DNA of 64,000 nucleotides from contig NZ_JRMH01000001.1 in the NCBI RefSeq assembly GCF_000803315.1, forward strand, positions 1,550,001-1,614,000, in the 5' to 3' direction. This DNA is from Pectobacterium actinidiae. GTDB lineage: Bacteria > Pseudomonadota > Gammaproteobacteria > Enterobacterales > Enterobacteriaceae. Below the pieces are notes generated by a model that was given only the letters and a program-made list of their open reading frames with translations, ran no database searches and was not told the origin of the DNA. The position numbers were made by a program, and so were the translations under genes. This document shows, piece after piece, positions 61,201 through 64,000 of the stretch; positions within the stretch are counted from its first letter, which is position 1; every line of letters starts with the position of its first letter.

Positions 61201-64000
61201 GGGATAGGTGGTGCGTCTGCTTTCAGCCAACAGCGTCATCCCTGCCCACGTTGTCGCCGCCGTATTTGCCTGAGTTCGACGATAGTTGAGAAGCGTGCTG
61301 AAAAGCGGTATCGGGGGCACAACGCTGCTGCATCGTTGCGCGAGCGCCAGAGGGGCCTGCTCATGCTCCAGTAAGGATAAAAGCGCATTGTTAGTGCTAT
61401 GCACGATGCCTAGTACGCTGCGATCGTTAAGGGTAATGCGTAACGGTAACGTATTGACGAACAACCCCATGACATGGTCAGCACCGCTGAAACCTTGCAG
61501 GCGGCCTAGTAATACCGAACCGAAGATAACATCGTTGCTGCCGCTGATTTGTGCCAAAACCTGTGCCCAGGCAACATGGAACAAGACACCTGGGCTGACG
61601 CTACATTGACGTGCATGGTGATAGATAGCACCGGCTAAGTCCTGATCTAATGAGAGCGTGGCTTCAGCCATCTCTCCGTCATAATCCTGAACCTGAGTCA
61701 GACCAAAGGGGAGCGTAGGTGTATCGACATCGGCCAGGCGAGAACGGAAGTATTGTTCGTGAACGGTGTTGGGAATGCTGAGAACATGAGCGATAAAGTT
61801 ACGATAAGGCTGAGGTATCGGGAGTTCATCCGCTTTCCCCCACAGCATAAGGCGGACTTCCGCGATAATCAGGTCAAGCGTCATGTGGTCGCTGACGAGA
61901 TGATGAGTTCTTAGTGCCATCAGCCACTCGTTGCGTGACGGATCGTAGACGATATCAGCAGCCAGTAGAGGTGCCTGATTTAGATCGAGACCGCGCGTTT
62001 GAGGAGAAATATAGGCCTGTAATTGAGTGGCGATATCTTCTGACGATTCTGGTTCGAAGGTGTTCACCGGCAGCGGTGCATGACGCCAGACTACCTGCAC
62101 TGGCTGGCTCAGACCTTGCCAGCAGATAGCGGTACGAAGGATATCGTGGCGATCGATAACCTTTTGTAGGGTATTCAGAAAAATGTCGAGACGTTCTCGA
62201 GTATCGAAGGCAACTAATAGGTCTAACTGGTACACATCACCCGTTTGCTGATACAGGCGGTGGAAAAAAATGCCTTCCTGTAGCGGAGCAAGTGGATAGA
62301 TATCTTGTATATTGGCGACCCCACCCGGCACCGAACTGGTGATAGTGTCTATTTCAAATTGCGAAAGGGTAACCAGTGGTAATTGATCCGGTGTAATAGT
62401 GGTGCAATCCTGACGAATGAGATTAGGAGGAATGACTGGCACGGCGTCGTTTTGATGGATCTGTATTGCATGAGCCATTTCATACAGCACAGGGGATGAG
62501 AAGGCGCTGCGAACATCGAGCGTTTTTCCTTGATTACGCAACTGTTCAATCAGGCTAACAACCATGAGCGAGTGGCCACCAAGTTCAAAGAAATGGTCAT
62601 AGCGGCTAATACGGTCTACGCCTAACAATGCCTGCCAGATAGTGGCCAGCATTGTTTCCATTTCTCCCTGTGGTGCTTCGTAGTGGCGCGTGACCATCGC
62701 GGATTGATCGGGCTTAGGTAGCGCTTTGCGGTTGAGTTTACCGTTTGGGGTAAGCGGGAACGTATCCAGCGCGACAAATGCGCTGGGAATCATATACTCC
62801 GCCAAACGCTGTGAAAGCTGTAGACGCAGATCGGCTGGGGTTGGCTGAGTATCCTGCTGAGCCTGAAAATAGGCTACCAGACGTTTATCGCCGGGTGTAT
62901 CTTCGCGAACAATGACGACAGCTTCCTGAATCCCAGGATGTTGCATAAGGATGGATTCAATTTCACCAAGTTCAAGACGGAAACCGCGCAGTTTGACTTG
63001 AAAGTCATTACGTCCCAGATAGGCGATACTACCGTCGTAATGCCAGCGACCGAGATCGCCGGTTTTGTAGAGTTTGGCATCTTGTTTATCGACAAAAGGA
63101 TTGGCAATAAAACGCTCTGCGGATAGCTCGGGGAGATTGAGGTAGCCGCGCCCTACGCCAGCCCCGCCAATGTAGATCTCTCCACTCACGCCGATAGGCA
63201 CGGGTTGGCCCTGCGCATCCAGAATATAGACTTTTGTATTGGTGAGAGGGCGACCGATAGAGGGAGCGGGCTGTGAGGCGTCGATAAGGCAGGCGGTGGC
63301 ATCAACGGTACATTCTGTCGGCCCATAGACGTTGATAAATCGGGTACCGGTAAGCAACTGCAAACGGGACCAGATACCCTGTGAAATGGCATCTCCACCG
63401 ATGAGAACCTGCTCAGGTTGATAGTCAGGGTCGGTGCCGAGGCCAGCGTCCAGTAGCCATTGCAGTTGGACTGGCGTGCAGTCAAATAGATCAGCAGCAT
63501 GGCGGGAAAAATAGTGCCAGAGCTGTTGTGCATCGGTACGGATTGCGTCCGGGACGATCATCAGCGTGTGGCCTGATAGTATTTGAATCCAGTTTTGCAC
63601 CGAGGCATCGAACACAATGCTGGCATTGAGGGCAATGCGCTTGGGGTGTTCGAACGCGAGTAGCGTTTTCAGACCGGTGGCAAGGTTGAGTACGTTTCTG
63701 TGTGTGACCATTACTCCTTTGGGCTTACCCGTGGAGCCGGAGGTATAAATCACATAGGCCAAATGTGTTGACGTCACTCCCAGCGCCTGAGCATCAGGAT
63801 TCGATGTGTCGTAAGCATCAAAGTTATCGGTATCAAGCATGATCGCCGGAATATCCGCGGTCTGTATTACTATCTGGTTCGCCTGAGTCAGCAATGCCAC
63901 CGGTTTAGCATCATCGATCATGTAGGCCAATCGCTCAGCCGGATAGGTCGGATCGAGCGGTACATAAGCGGCACCCGATTTCAGTATCCCCATCATGCCA
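39910..64000 (-). CDS. NRPS-1: giant nonribosomal peptide synthetase, eight modules visible (N-terminus beyond the right edge)
   Basis: At least 8029 residues of a cytosolic megasynthetase. The frame is open to position 64000, where it is already inside an adenylation domain (LKSGAAYVPLDP, core A2), so the start and any starter module lie outside. The visible order is A-T then (C-A-T)x7. Codes predict Gln-Asn-Ser-X-Glu-Glu-Asn-Gly. Four of the seven condensation domains are the dual-type class and three are ordinary. No epimerisation or methylation domains. The protein ends with an acidic helical tail (LDSMSAEELMAILDGDTKDE), likely a docking segment for NRPS-2, whose ATG overlaps its stop. 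Whether further NRPS genes precede it cannot be seen. Confidence 0.95.
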   Translation of the reverse strand, partial: GMMGILKSGAAYVPLDPTYPAERLAYMIDDAKPVALLTQANQIVIQTADIPAIMLDTDNFDAYDTSNPDAQALGVTSTHLAYVIYTSGSTGKPKGVMVTHRNVLNLATGLKTLLAFEHPKRIALNASIVFDASVQNWIQILSGHTLMIVPDAIRTDAQQLWHYFSRHAADLFDCTPVQLQWLLDAGLGTDPDYQPEQVLIGGDAISQGIWSRLQLLTGTRFINVYGPTECTVDATACLIDASQPAPSIGRPLTNTKVYILDAQGQPVPIGVSGEIYIGGAGVGRGYLNLPELSAERFIANPFVDKQDAKLYKTGDLGRWHYDGSIAYLGRNDFQVKLRGFRLELGEIESILMQHPGIQEAVVIVREDTPGDKRLVAYFQAQQDTQPTPADLRLQLSQRLAEYMIPSAFVALDTFPLTPNGKLNRKALPKPDQSAMVTRHYEAPQGEMETMLATIWQALLGVDRISRYDHFFELGGHSLMVVSLIEQLRNQGKTLDVRSAFSSPVLYEMAHAIQIHQNDAVPVIPPNLIRQDCTTITPDQLPLVTLSQFEIDTITSSVPGGVANIQDIYPLAPLQEGIFFHRLYQQTGDVYQLDLLVAFDTRERLDIFLNTLQKVIDRHDILRTAICWQGLSQPVQVVWRHAPLPVNTFEPESSEDIATQLQAYISPQTRGLDLNQAPLLAADIVYDPSRNEWLMALRTHHLVSDHMTLDLIIAEVRLMLWGKADELPIPQPYRNFIAHVLSIPNTVHEQYFRSRLADVDTPTLPFGLTQVQDYDGEMAEATLSLDQDLAGAIYHHARQCSVSPGVLFHVAWAQVLAQISGSNDVIFGSVLLGRLQGFSGADHVMGLFVNTLPLRITLNDRSVLGIVHSTNNALLSLLEHEQAPLALAQRCSSVVPPIPLFSTLLNYRRTQANTAATTWAGMTLLAESRRTTYPFNLSVDDQGDGIEILSQTIASVDPARIARYLETALRGLVDALESDPQRPILSVSILPKEERQRLLLDFNATDADLPSALVHHLFEQQAELTPDATAIVFEAQHITYDQLNRRANQLAHHLLTLGVKPDDHVAICVERSPEMVLGLLAILKAGAAYVPLDPSYPTERLAYMLDDADPVVLLTQSALVALLHSPLPTVLLDTSATENEPDTNPVVQGLNATHLAYVIYTSGSTGKPKGVMVEHRGFSNYLLWAREFYATSGSLDSIVSSPVAFDATVTSLYLPLLSGGKMRLIHDGQELTELLPALLDAQPGTLVKITPTHLAALGQERQSVHQACPDLLFVVGGEALSSATVALWQTLSSGSRIINEYGPTETVVGCIAFDARTPNPLTDSVPIGRPIANTRIYILDAQGQPVPLGVAGELYIGGTGVARGYLNRPDLTAERFIADPFSGSTAARLYKTGDLGRWLPDGNIEYLGRNDFQIKVRGFRIEPGEIEARLLQCHGVQEALVIAREDSPGDTRLVAYLIAQPGTELIPSVLRKALALHLAEYMVPGAFVTLDAFPLTPNGKLDRKALPVPEHSAIVSRGYEAPVGELEMALTEIWQNLLGLERIGRHDHFFELGGHSILAVQCVTRVRQMLGLDLQVQKIFSCPVLSDLAQELTNTSTITVTAIPLADRSQPLPLSFSQQRLWFLTQLDPTASRAYNLPAALRLIGRFDRHAFITALDRLVGRHESLRTRFISVNGQPCQHIDPETIGFSLSCLDIRELDEATRAQRVSELATQESRKSFNLTEGPLIRGQLLQLGDEIHVLLLTMHHIISDGWSIGILARELAALYQAALDGSDPHLPPLPIQYADYAVWQRQWLQGDTLNDLRDFWRQQLQDAPALLELPTDRPRPSVQRYEGNILPVRLDPEELAALQTLCRQQGTTLFMTLLAVWSVVLSRLSGQGDIVVGTPLANRKHSETEGLIGFFVNTLALRITPSQCQTVGDLFTQIRKRAIAAYTNQDLPFEQVVETLQPARSLSYSPIFQVMLSLNNTPMQTLTLPGLELSAIERPQRSTHFDMTFSLTETENGLEGGLIYSTDLFDRETIVRLKGYLRNVLMAMADDATQPVATLPILSDSERRQVMLDFNATDAPFPHDALIHQLFEEQAALTPHAIAVLFEDQHISYQVLNRRANQLAHHLIALGVKPDDRIAICVERSVDMVIGLFGILKAGAAYVPLDPGYPAERLAYMLDDAAPVALLTQADRHELQTHSLPVVLLDTADVSHLSEDNPHVAGLDAHHLAYVIYTSGSTGKPKGVMNSHRGLCNRLVWMQNTYRLTHDDRVLQKTPFSFDVSVWEFFWPLLYGARLVMARPDGHKDADYLAHLIEQTGITTLHFVPSMLQQFVLWADAGCACDSLRRVICSGEALPAELQQRFFARFNAQLHNLYGPTEAAIDVTFWACQPDDHRSVVPIGRPIANTQIYILDALGQPVPLGVAGELHIGGVGVARGYLNRPDLTAERFIPDPFSDRPDARLYKTGDLARWLPDGSIEYLGRNDFQVKLRGFRIELGEIEARLMQCTGIQDAVVVAREDSPGDTRLVAYLCPQPGITPDPADLRQQLSLHLAEYMVPGAFVTLDAFPLTPNGKLDRKALPAPDQSAVATRDYEAPQGDVEMALAAVWQELLGLARVGRHDHFFELGGHSLMIVNLIEEMRRQGYSLDVRGVFSTPVLSEMAQAILAHQDEPAFVVPPNRIPEDCTAITPDLLPLVTLTQPEIDTVVATVTGGAANVQDIYPLSPLQEGILFHHQMQKHGDAYLLRNLAAFDTREHLDAFLTALQQVIERHDILRTAVCWQGLNQPLQVVWRQAILPVNTFEPTSSDDVLTQLKQQTDPRTHRLNLNQAPLLSADIAHDPATGEWLLALRFHHLVCDHMTLALIVGEIRQLLQGQQDALPTPLPYRNFIYQTLNVPTSEHEAYFREQLADIDAPTAPFGLLDVQGDGGSITEAHLPLETTLASAIRSQARRLGVSPSVLFHVAWAQVLAQTSGRDDVVFGSVLLGRLAGTADADRIMGMFINTLPLRVSLSDHSAAEVVQRTSHDLMTLLEHEQASLALAQRCSGVTPPMPLFSTLFNYRHSSQYIDDSAWSGMRLLTSEERTNYPLILSVNDRGSAFSLEAQAIEGVDPERIVNYLMTAISGLIATLKTEPQRPIRRLSVLPEAERQQLLIDFNATDTDILPHALIHERIEHAARQTPDAVAIVFGEHTLSYDQLNRRANRLAHHLLTIGVQPDDRVAICIERGPEMIIGLLGILKAGAAYVPLDPSYPIDRLTYMLEDAKPVALLTQTDRVTLLNSPLPTIALDNLPAAIADEVPDSNPEPQSFGLTPHHLAYVIYTSGSTGKPKGVMVEHHSVCNLVDALAGTLNITRDSRLLQFASFSFDACVFEIATTLSHGGCLVLAPKEALLPGEPLLTTLQTQSVTHALLPPIAASALPSEAELPLLKTLILGGEACTAAQVKRWAPGRCVFNAYGPTEITVCATLSHCDASHSGAPPIGRPIANTHIYILDEQQQPVPLGVVGEIYIGGAGVARGYLDRPALTAERFIADPFSDHPDARLYKSGDLGRWLPDGNIAYLGRNDFQIKLRGFRIELGEIESRLMQCNGVGEAVVIAREESPSDTRLVAYLCPQAGAELDPADLRQQLSQSLAEYMLPSAFVVIDAFPLTPNGKLDRNALPVPGQIAVARHSYEAPQGELEVALAQIWQDLLGLDRVGRHDQFFELGGHSLMIVRLIERLRSLGWTLEARSLFSTPVLCDMAQEILENQDKSAFIVPPNRITTDATIITPELLPLVTLSQEEIDTVIATVPNGVANVQDIYPLAPLQEGILFHYQLQEKGDTYLLNSLLAFDTQVRLDAFLDTLQQVIARHDILRTAICWQGIHQPVQVVWRQAALEVNTLTTTSSDDIPAQLRAATDPSNHRINLNHAPLLSATTVHDPMSGEWLLSLSIHHLISDHMTQALIIDEIRLLLQDRAEDLPEPLPYRNFISQILSVPLSEHEHYFRNRLADIDAPTAPFDRVDVQGNGEDITEAHLSLDPLLADDIRRQTRHLGISSSVLFHVAWAQVLALTSGRDDVVFGSVLSGRLQGSSGADRVMGMFINTLPLRVSLRERSVIDVIQTTSHELMTLLLHEQAPLALAQQCSQVLPPLPLFSTLFNYRHSQKDASNPFWEGMRQLSGRERTNYPITMSVDDLGDGFNLTAKTVMGVDPERIVHYMLTAIENLVTSLEKTPQRMALNLPILPEAERQQVLVDFNATDADFPRETLIQQPFEAQAEQTPDAIAVVFEAQHITYDQLNRRANQLAHHLLTLGVKPDDRVALCVERSPEMLVGLLGILKAGAAYVPMDPAYPAERLAYMLDDAAPVVLLTQSALVAQLHSPLPTVLLDTSATEDEPDTNPVVQGLNATHLAYVIYTSGSTGKPKGVMVAHQNVLNLATGLRPLLALDHPSRIALNASIVFDASAKNWIQLLSGHTLVLVPEAIRADARQLWRYFARHAVDLFDCTPVQLQWLLDAGLGTDPAYQPAQVLVGGEAIAPAIWSRLPSLSDTRFINVYGPTECTVDATACVIDRTQPLPTIGKPLANTRIYILDAQGQPVPIGVTGELHIGGAGVARGYLHQPDLTADRFIADPFSDSTEARLYKTGDLARWLPDGSIDYLGRNDFQIKVRGFRIEAGEIESCLLRCPGVQEAVVIAREESPGDTRLVAYLCAQPDAELHPASLRQQLAASLAEYMIPSAFVTLDALPLTPNGKLDRTALPTPDQTAFATRDYEAPQGETETTLAALWQDLLGLAQVGRHDSFFALGGHSLLAVQLLNRMNKAGMDVALATLFAHPTLCDLAAAVTATAHDAPLTLPVADRTQPLPLSFAQQRLWFLTQLDPAASQAYHLPAALRLTGQLDRPSLTTALNGLVARHESLRTRFTSVDGQPVQQIEPDTLGFSLSSHDLRELDEATRTTRVTELAEQEERAPFDLTQGPLIRGQLLQLDDKTHVLLLTQHHIISDGWSIGILARELAALYQAALEGRDAHLPPLPVHYADYAVWQRQWLQGETLYDLRDYWRHQLEGAPALLTLPTDRPRPAVLRYAGAQVPFHLDAGQLRRLHTLSQQQGSTLFMTLLAGWSVVLSRLSGQDDIVIGTPVANRPRQELEGIVGFFVNTLALRTEPGQCHSVAELLEQVRERALSAYAHQALPFEQVVEVLQPARNLSYSPIFQVMLSLNNTPSQALTLPDLALSAVEQPLNRTHFDLSLSLIENEKGLEGGLIYATDLFDRDTITRMVGYVENILMAMADDVTQPLHSLPMLPEAERQQVLVDFNATDADFPRETLIQQPFEAQAEQTPNAIAVLFEDQHLTYRELNRRANQLAHHLLTLGVKPDDRVALCVERSPEMLVGLLGILKAGAAYVPMDPAYPAERLAYMLDDAAPVVLLTQSALVAQLHSPLPTVLLDTSATEDEPDTNPVVQGLNATHLAYVIYTSGSTGKPKGVMVAHQNVLNLATGLRPLLALDHPSRIALNASIVFDASVKNWMQLLSGHTLVLVPEAIRADARQLWRYFARHAVDLFDCTPVQLQWLLDAGLGTDPAYQPAQVLVGGEAIAPAIWSRLPSLSDTRFINVYGPTECTVDATACVVDRTQPLPTIGKPLANTRIYILDAQGQSVPIGVTGELHIGGAGVARGYLHQPDLTADRFIANPFSGSTAARLYRTGDLARWLPDGSIDYLGRNDFQIKVRGFRIEAGEIESCLLRCPGVQEAVVIAREDSPGDTRLVAYLCAQPDAELHPASLRQQLAASLAEYMIPSAFVTLDALPLTPNGKLDRTALPVPDQTAFATRDYEAPQGETETTLAALWQDLLGLAQVGRHDSFFALGGHSLLAVQLLNRMNKAGMDVALATLFAHPTLCDLAAAVTATAHDAPLTLPVADRTQPLPLSFAQQRLWFLTQLDPAASQAYHLPAALRLTGQLDRPSLTTALNGLVARHESLRTRFTSVDGQPVQQIEPDTLGFSLSSHDLRELDEATRTTRVAELAEQEARAPFDLTQGPLIRGQLLQLDDKTHVLLLTQHHIISDGWSIGILARELAALYQAALEGRDAHLPPLPVHYADYAVWQRQWLQGETLDDLRDYWRNHLLGAPALLELPTDWPRPAVQRYAGAQVPFHLDAGQLRRLHTLSQQQGSTLFMTLLAGWSVVLSRLSGQDDIVIGTPVANRPRQELEGIVGFFVNTLALRTEPGQCHSVAELLEQVRERALSAYAHQALPFEQVVEALQPARSLSYSPIFQVMLSLNNTPSQALTLPDLALSAVERPQHSTHFDMTLSLTETENGLEGGLIYATDLFDRDTITRMAGYVENILMAMADDVTQPLHSLPMLPEAERRQVLVDFNATDADLPSALVHHLFEQQAEQTPDATAIVFEAQHITYDQLNRRANQLAHHLLNLGVKPDDRVAICLERSPEMVLGLLAILKAGAAYVPIDPSYPTERLAYMLDDADPVVLLTQSALVALLHSPLPTVLLDTSATEDEPDTNPVVQGLNATHLAYVIYTSGSTGKPKGVMVEHRGFSNYLLWAREYYATSGSLDSIVSSPVAFDATVTSLYLPLLSGGKMRLIHDGQELTELLPALLDAQPGTLVKITPTHLAALGQERQSVHQACPDLLFVVGGEALSSATVALWQTLSSGSRIINEYGPTETVVGCIAFDARTPNPLTDSVPIGRPIANTRIYILDTQGQPVPLGVAGELYIGGAGVARGYLNRPDLTAERFIADPFSGSTAARLYKTGDLGRWLPDGNIEYLGRNDFQIKVRGFRIEPGEIESCLLHCQGVQEAVVIAREDSPRDTRLVAYLIAQPDAELVPADLRQQLSTRLADYMIPAAFVMLDAFPLTPNGKLDRKALPVPAQSAVVTRGYEAPQGDVEVTLATLWQDLLGLDRVGRHDHFFELGGHSLMIVSLIERLRNAGLTLDVRSVFSTPVLSEMALSIQTYQNRPPIVVPPNRIPAGCTAVTPDMLSLATLTQVEIDRITETVSGGASNIQDIYPLAPLQEGILFHHLLQEQGDTYLLRSMVAFTHRERLDAFLDALQQVINRHDILRTAVCWQDLSQPVQVVWRQAILPINHFEPTSQDDVLAQLQAHTEPRTRRIDLSQAPLFSADIAHDPKRNEWLLALSFHHLISDHMTLALIVSEIRLLLQHRADALPTPLPYRNFIAQTLSVPNSAHEAYFRDQLADIDEPTAPFGLLNIQGSGEDIHEARLVLDATLASAIRQQARHLGVSPSVLFHVAWAQVLAKTSGRDDVVFGSVLLGRLAGTEGADRIMGMFINTLPLRISLADRGAAEVIRRTSHDLMLLLEHEQAPLALAQRCSGVTPPMPLFSALLNYRHTQADSTDNTLNDIRVLTSEERTNYPLTLAVDDRNEGFSLVAQTLADIDPHRLVNYLMTAISSLVDALETEPQRSILSLPVLPDDERQQIQVDFNATDMDIPQHALIHELFEAQVTRTPDAIAVVFGDTALSYNELDRQANRLAHHLLSCGVRPDERVAICVERGLNMVIGLLGILKAGGAYVPLDPTYPVERLRYMLDDAKPVALLTQSAHIEIMNGNLPVVLLDSGDVSPFDNEPDTSPEARKRGLTPRHLAYVIYTSGSTGKPKGVMVEHANMVNFLCSMRKEPGIAQEDVLLGVTSLSFDISILEIFLPLLNGARLILATQEQAADAQQLAMLIERHAVSFMQATPSTWRMLVELSDFTLPPDFKALCGGEALPENLATALLQKVTTLWNLYGPTETTIWSTLNGLTTPTPYIGHPIANTQIYILDPQGRVVPLGVAGEIHIAGAGVVRGYLGRPDLTAERFIHDPFSRSPDVRMYKTGDLGRWLTDGTLEYLGRNDFQVKVRGFRIELGEIETRLDRCPGVHDAVVIAREDSPGDKRLVAYLRAQPDTVLDPADLRQRLSEELAEYMIPSAFVTLDTFPLTPNGKLDRKALPAPDQSAMVTRGYEAPQGELERALAQIWQTLLGLERVGRHDHFFELGGHSLLAVQLNARIRAEFFTDIPIVAIFQHPQLSALAEVILAAQIHAAWGNDTDALTHDLDSMSAEELMAILDGDTKDE
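43258..46414 (-). other. NRPS-1 module 7: C(LCL)-A(Asn)-T
   Basis: An ordinary condensation domain that is a near copy of the module 6 one. Adenylation code DATKVGEVGK (Asn-like), the DNA twin of module 2. Confidence 0.8.
43752..45020 (-). repeat. Asn adenylation-domain DNA repeat, copy 1
   Basis: About 1.27 kb nearly identical to 59721-60989 (offset 15969 bp), covering the Asn adenylation domain of NRPS-1 module 7. Confidence 0.85.
45066..48230 (-). repeat. Tandem A-T-C duplication, copy 1
   Basis: A 3165-bp unit (1055 codons) holding the C domain of module 7 and the T and A domains of module 6. It repeats directly at 48231-51395 in frame. A more diverged patch lies inside the C domain (about 45196-45290). 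Confidence 0.9.
46415..49579 (-). other. NRPS-1 module 6: C(LCL)-A(Glu)-T
   Basis: Ordinary condensation domain (LPLSFAQQRLWF, HHIISDGWS). Adenylation code DAKDLGVVDK (Glu). It is nearly identical in DNA to module 5 in its A and T parts, at a spacing of 3165 bp. Confidence 0.87.
48231..51395 (-). repeat. Tandem A-T-C duplication, copy 2
   Basis: Holds the C domain of module 6 and the T and A domains of module 5. The phrase GCATGGGCAG at 45066 and 48231 fixes the period at 3165 bp. Confidence 0.9.
49580..52818 (-). other. NRPS-1 module 5: dual-type C-A(Glu)-T
   Basis: The condensation domain has FHYQLQEKGD and core HHLISDHMT, so residue X is predicted D. Adenylation code DAKDLGVVDK is the surfactin-type Glu code. 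The T core reads FFALGGHS (Ala for the usual Glu), shared only with module 6. Confidence 0.87.
52819..56043 (-). other. NRPS-1 module 4: dual-type C-A(unknown hydrophobic)-T
   Basis: The condensation domain has FHHQMQKHGD and core HHLVCDHMT, so the preceding Ser is predicted D. Adenylation residues read DAFLIGAVCK. This is a hydrophobic-looking pocket that I cannot match to a known code. Confidence 0.7.
56044..59217 (-). other. NRPS-1 module 3: C(LCL)-A(Ser)-T
   Basis: Ordinary condensation domain (LPLSFSQQRLWF, MHHIISDGWS). Adenylation code DVWHISLIDK (Ser). The A and T DNA is the third near-identical Ser copy, alongside NRPS-2 modules 3 and 6. Confidence 0.85.
56150..57866 (-). repeat. Ser adenylation-domain DNA repeat, copy 3
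   Basis: NRPS-1 module 3 A and T DNA, nearly identical to copy 2 apart from scattered substitutions. Identity ends at about 57866, where the ordinary-type C domain begins. Confidence 0.9.
59218..62459 (-). other. NRPS-1 module 2: dual-type C-A(Asn)-T
   Basis: The condensation domain starts with IQDIYPLAPLQEGIFFH, with GD nine residues on and core HHLVSDHMT, so the preceding Gln is predicted D. Adenylation residues DATKVGEVGK are close to the Asn code DLTKLGEVGK. The adenylation DNA is duplicated in module 7. Confidence 0.8.
59721..60989 (-). repeat. Asn adenylation-domain DNA repeat, copy 2
   Basis: NRPS-1 module 2 counterpart of the repeat at 43752. Identity fades at both ends, within the adenylation domain borders. 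Confidence 0.85.
62460..64000 (-). other. NRPS-1 visible module 1: A(Gln, partial)-T
   Basis: Adenylation residues read DAQDLGVVDK, the standard Gln code. It differs from the Glu modules at position 239 (Gln instead of Lys, in VFDASVQNW). The N-terminal part of the domain is cut by the window end. T core at about 62570-62600. Confidence 0.85.

Noticed and set aside
23703..62459. Second-class condensation domains as heterocyclisation domains
   Set aside because: Heterocyclisation domains replace HHxxxDG by DxxxxD. Here both His residues and the Asp are kept, and no Cys-specific adenylation domains are present.
39910..64000. A siderophore assignment for the NRPS product
   Set aside because: No hydroxyornithine, hydroxyaspartate or catechol genes, no TonB receptor and no Fur box were seen in the window. 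Acidic and His residues alone are not enough.

Overview
The window looks like chromosomal DNA of a soft-rot enterobacterium, most likely Pectobacterium. This is an inference from close resemblance to enterobacterial proteins (YghU, YaiL, YmjA, Ada, a 6-phospho-beta-glucosidase) combined with very large secondary-metabolism genes. I found no tRNA, rRNA, CRISPR array, insertion sequence or phage gene.

Left part (1-8.1 kb): three regulator/efflux or regulator/enzyme pairs. A TetR-type regulator with two DNA-binding domains is divergent from a Bcr/CflA exporter. An HxlR regulator is divergent from an NAD(P)-binding oxidoreductase. A MerR regulator is divergent from an MFS exporter whose promoter has the 19-bp spacer typical of MerR control. 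YghU, a truncated antitoxin-like gene and a second Bcr/CflA exporter lie among them.

Middle part (8.2-16.6 kb): a GH1 6-phospho-beta-glucosidase, a cold-shock-domain protein, YaiL, a PEP-mutase/isocitrate-lyase family gene overlapping ada behind a LexA-like box, YmjA, a GGCT-fold protein, and the pair MesX (DUF1852)-MesD, an oxygen-dependent, folate-independent methionine synthase system.

Right part (17.0-64.0 kb): one giant minus-strand nonribosomal peptide operon. NRPS-1 enters from the right edge already inside an adenylation domain (8 modules visible, last one at 39.9 kb). It overlaps by 8 bp NRPS-2 (7049 aa, 6 modules plus two tandem thioesterases), and a SyrD/PvdE-type cyclic-peptide ABC exporter follows. 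Reading the adenylation codes by eye gives ...Gln-Asn-Ser-X-Glu-Glu-Asn-Gly-Thr-Tyr(aromatic)-Ser-X'-His(?)-Ser, released by the tandem thioesterases, probably as a macrocycle. There are no epimerisation domains. Instead many condensation domains carry the extra N-terminal His motif associated with dual epimerisation/condensation, so a D-rich peptide is predicted. The starter modules and promoter lie beyond position 64000.

The NRPS genes show clear molecular history. The Glu-Glu pair comes from an in-frame 3165-bp tandem duplication of an A-T-C unit. Three serine adenylation domains are nearly identical DNA copies, and the two Asn adenylation domains are another copied pair.
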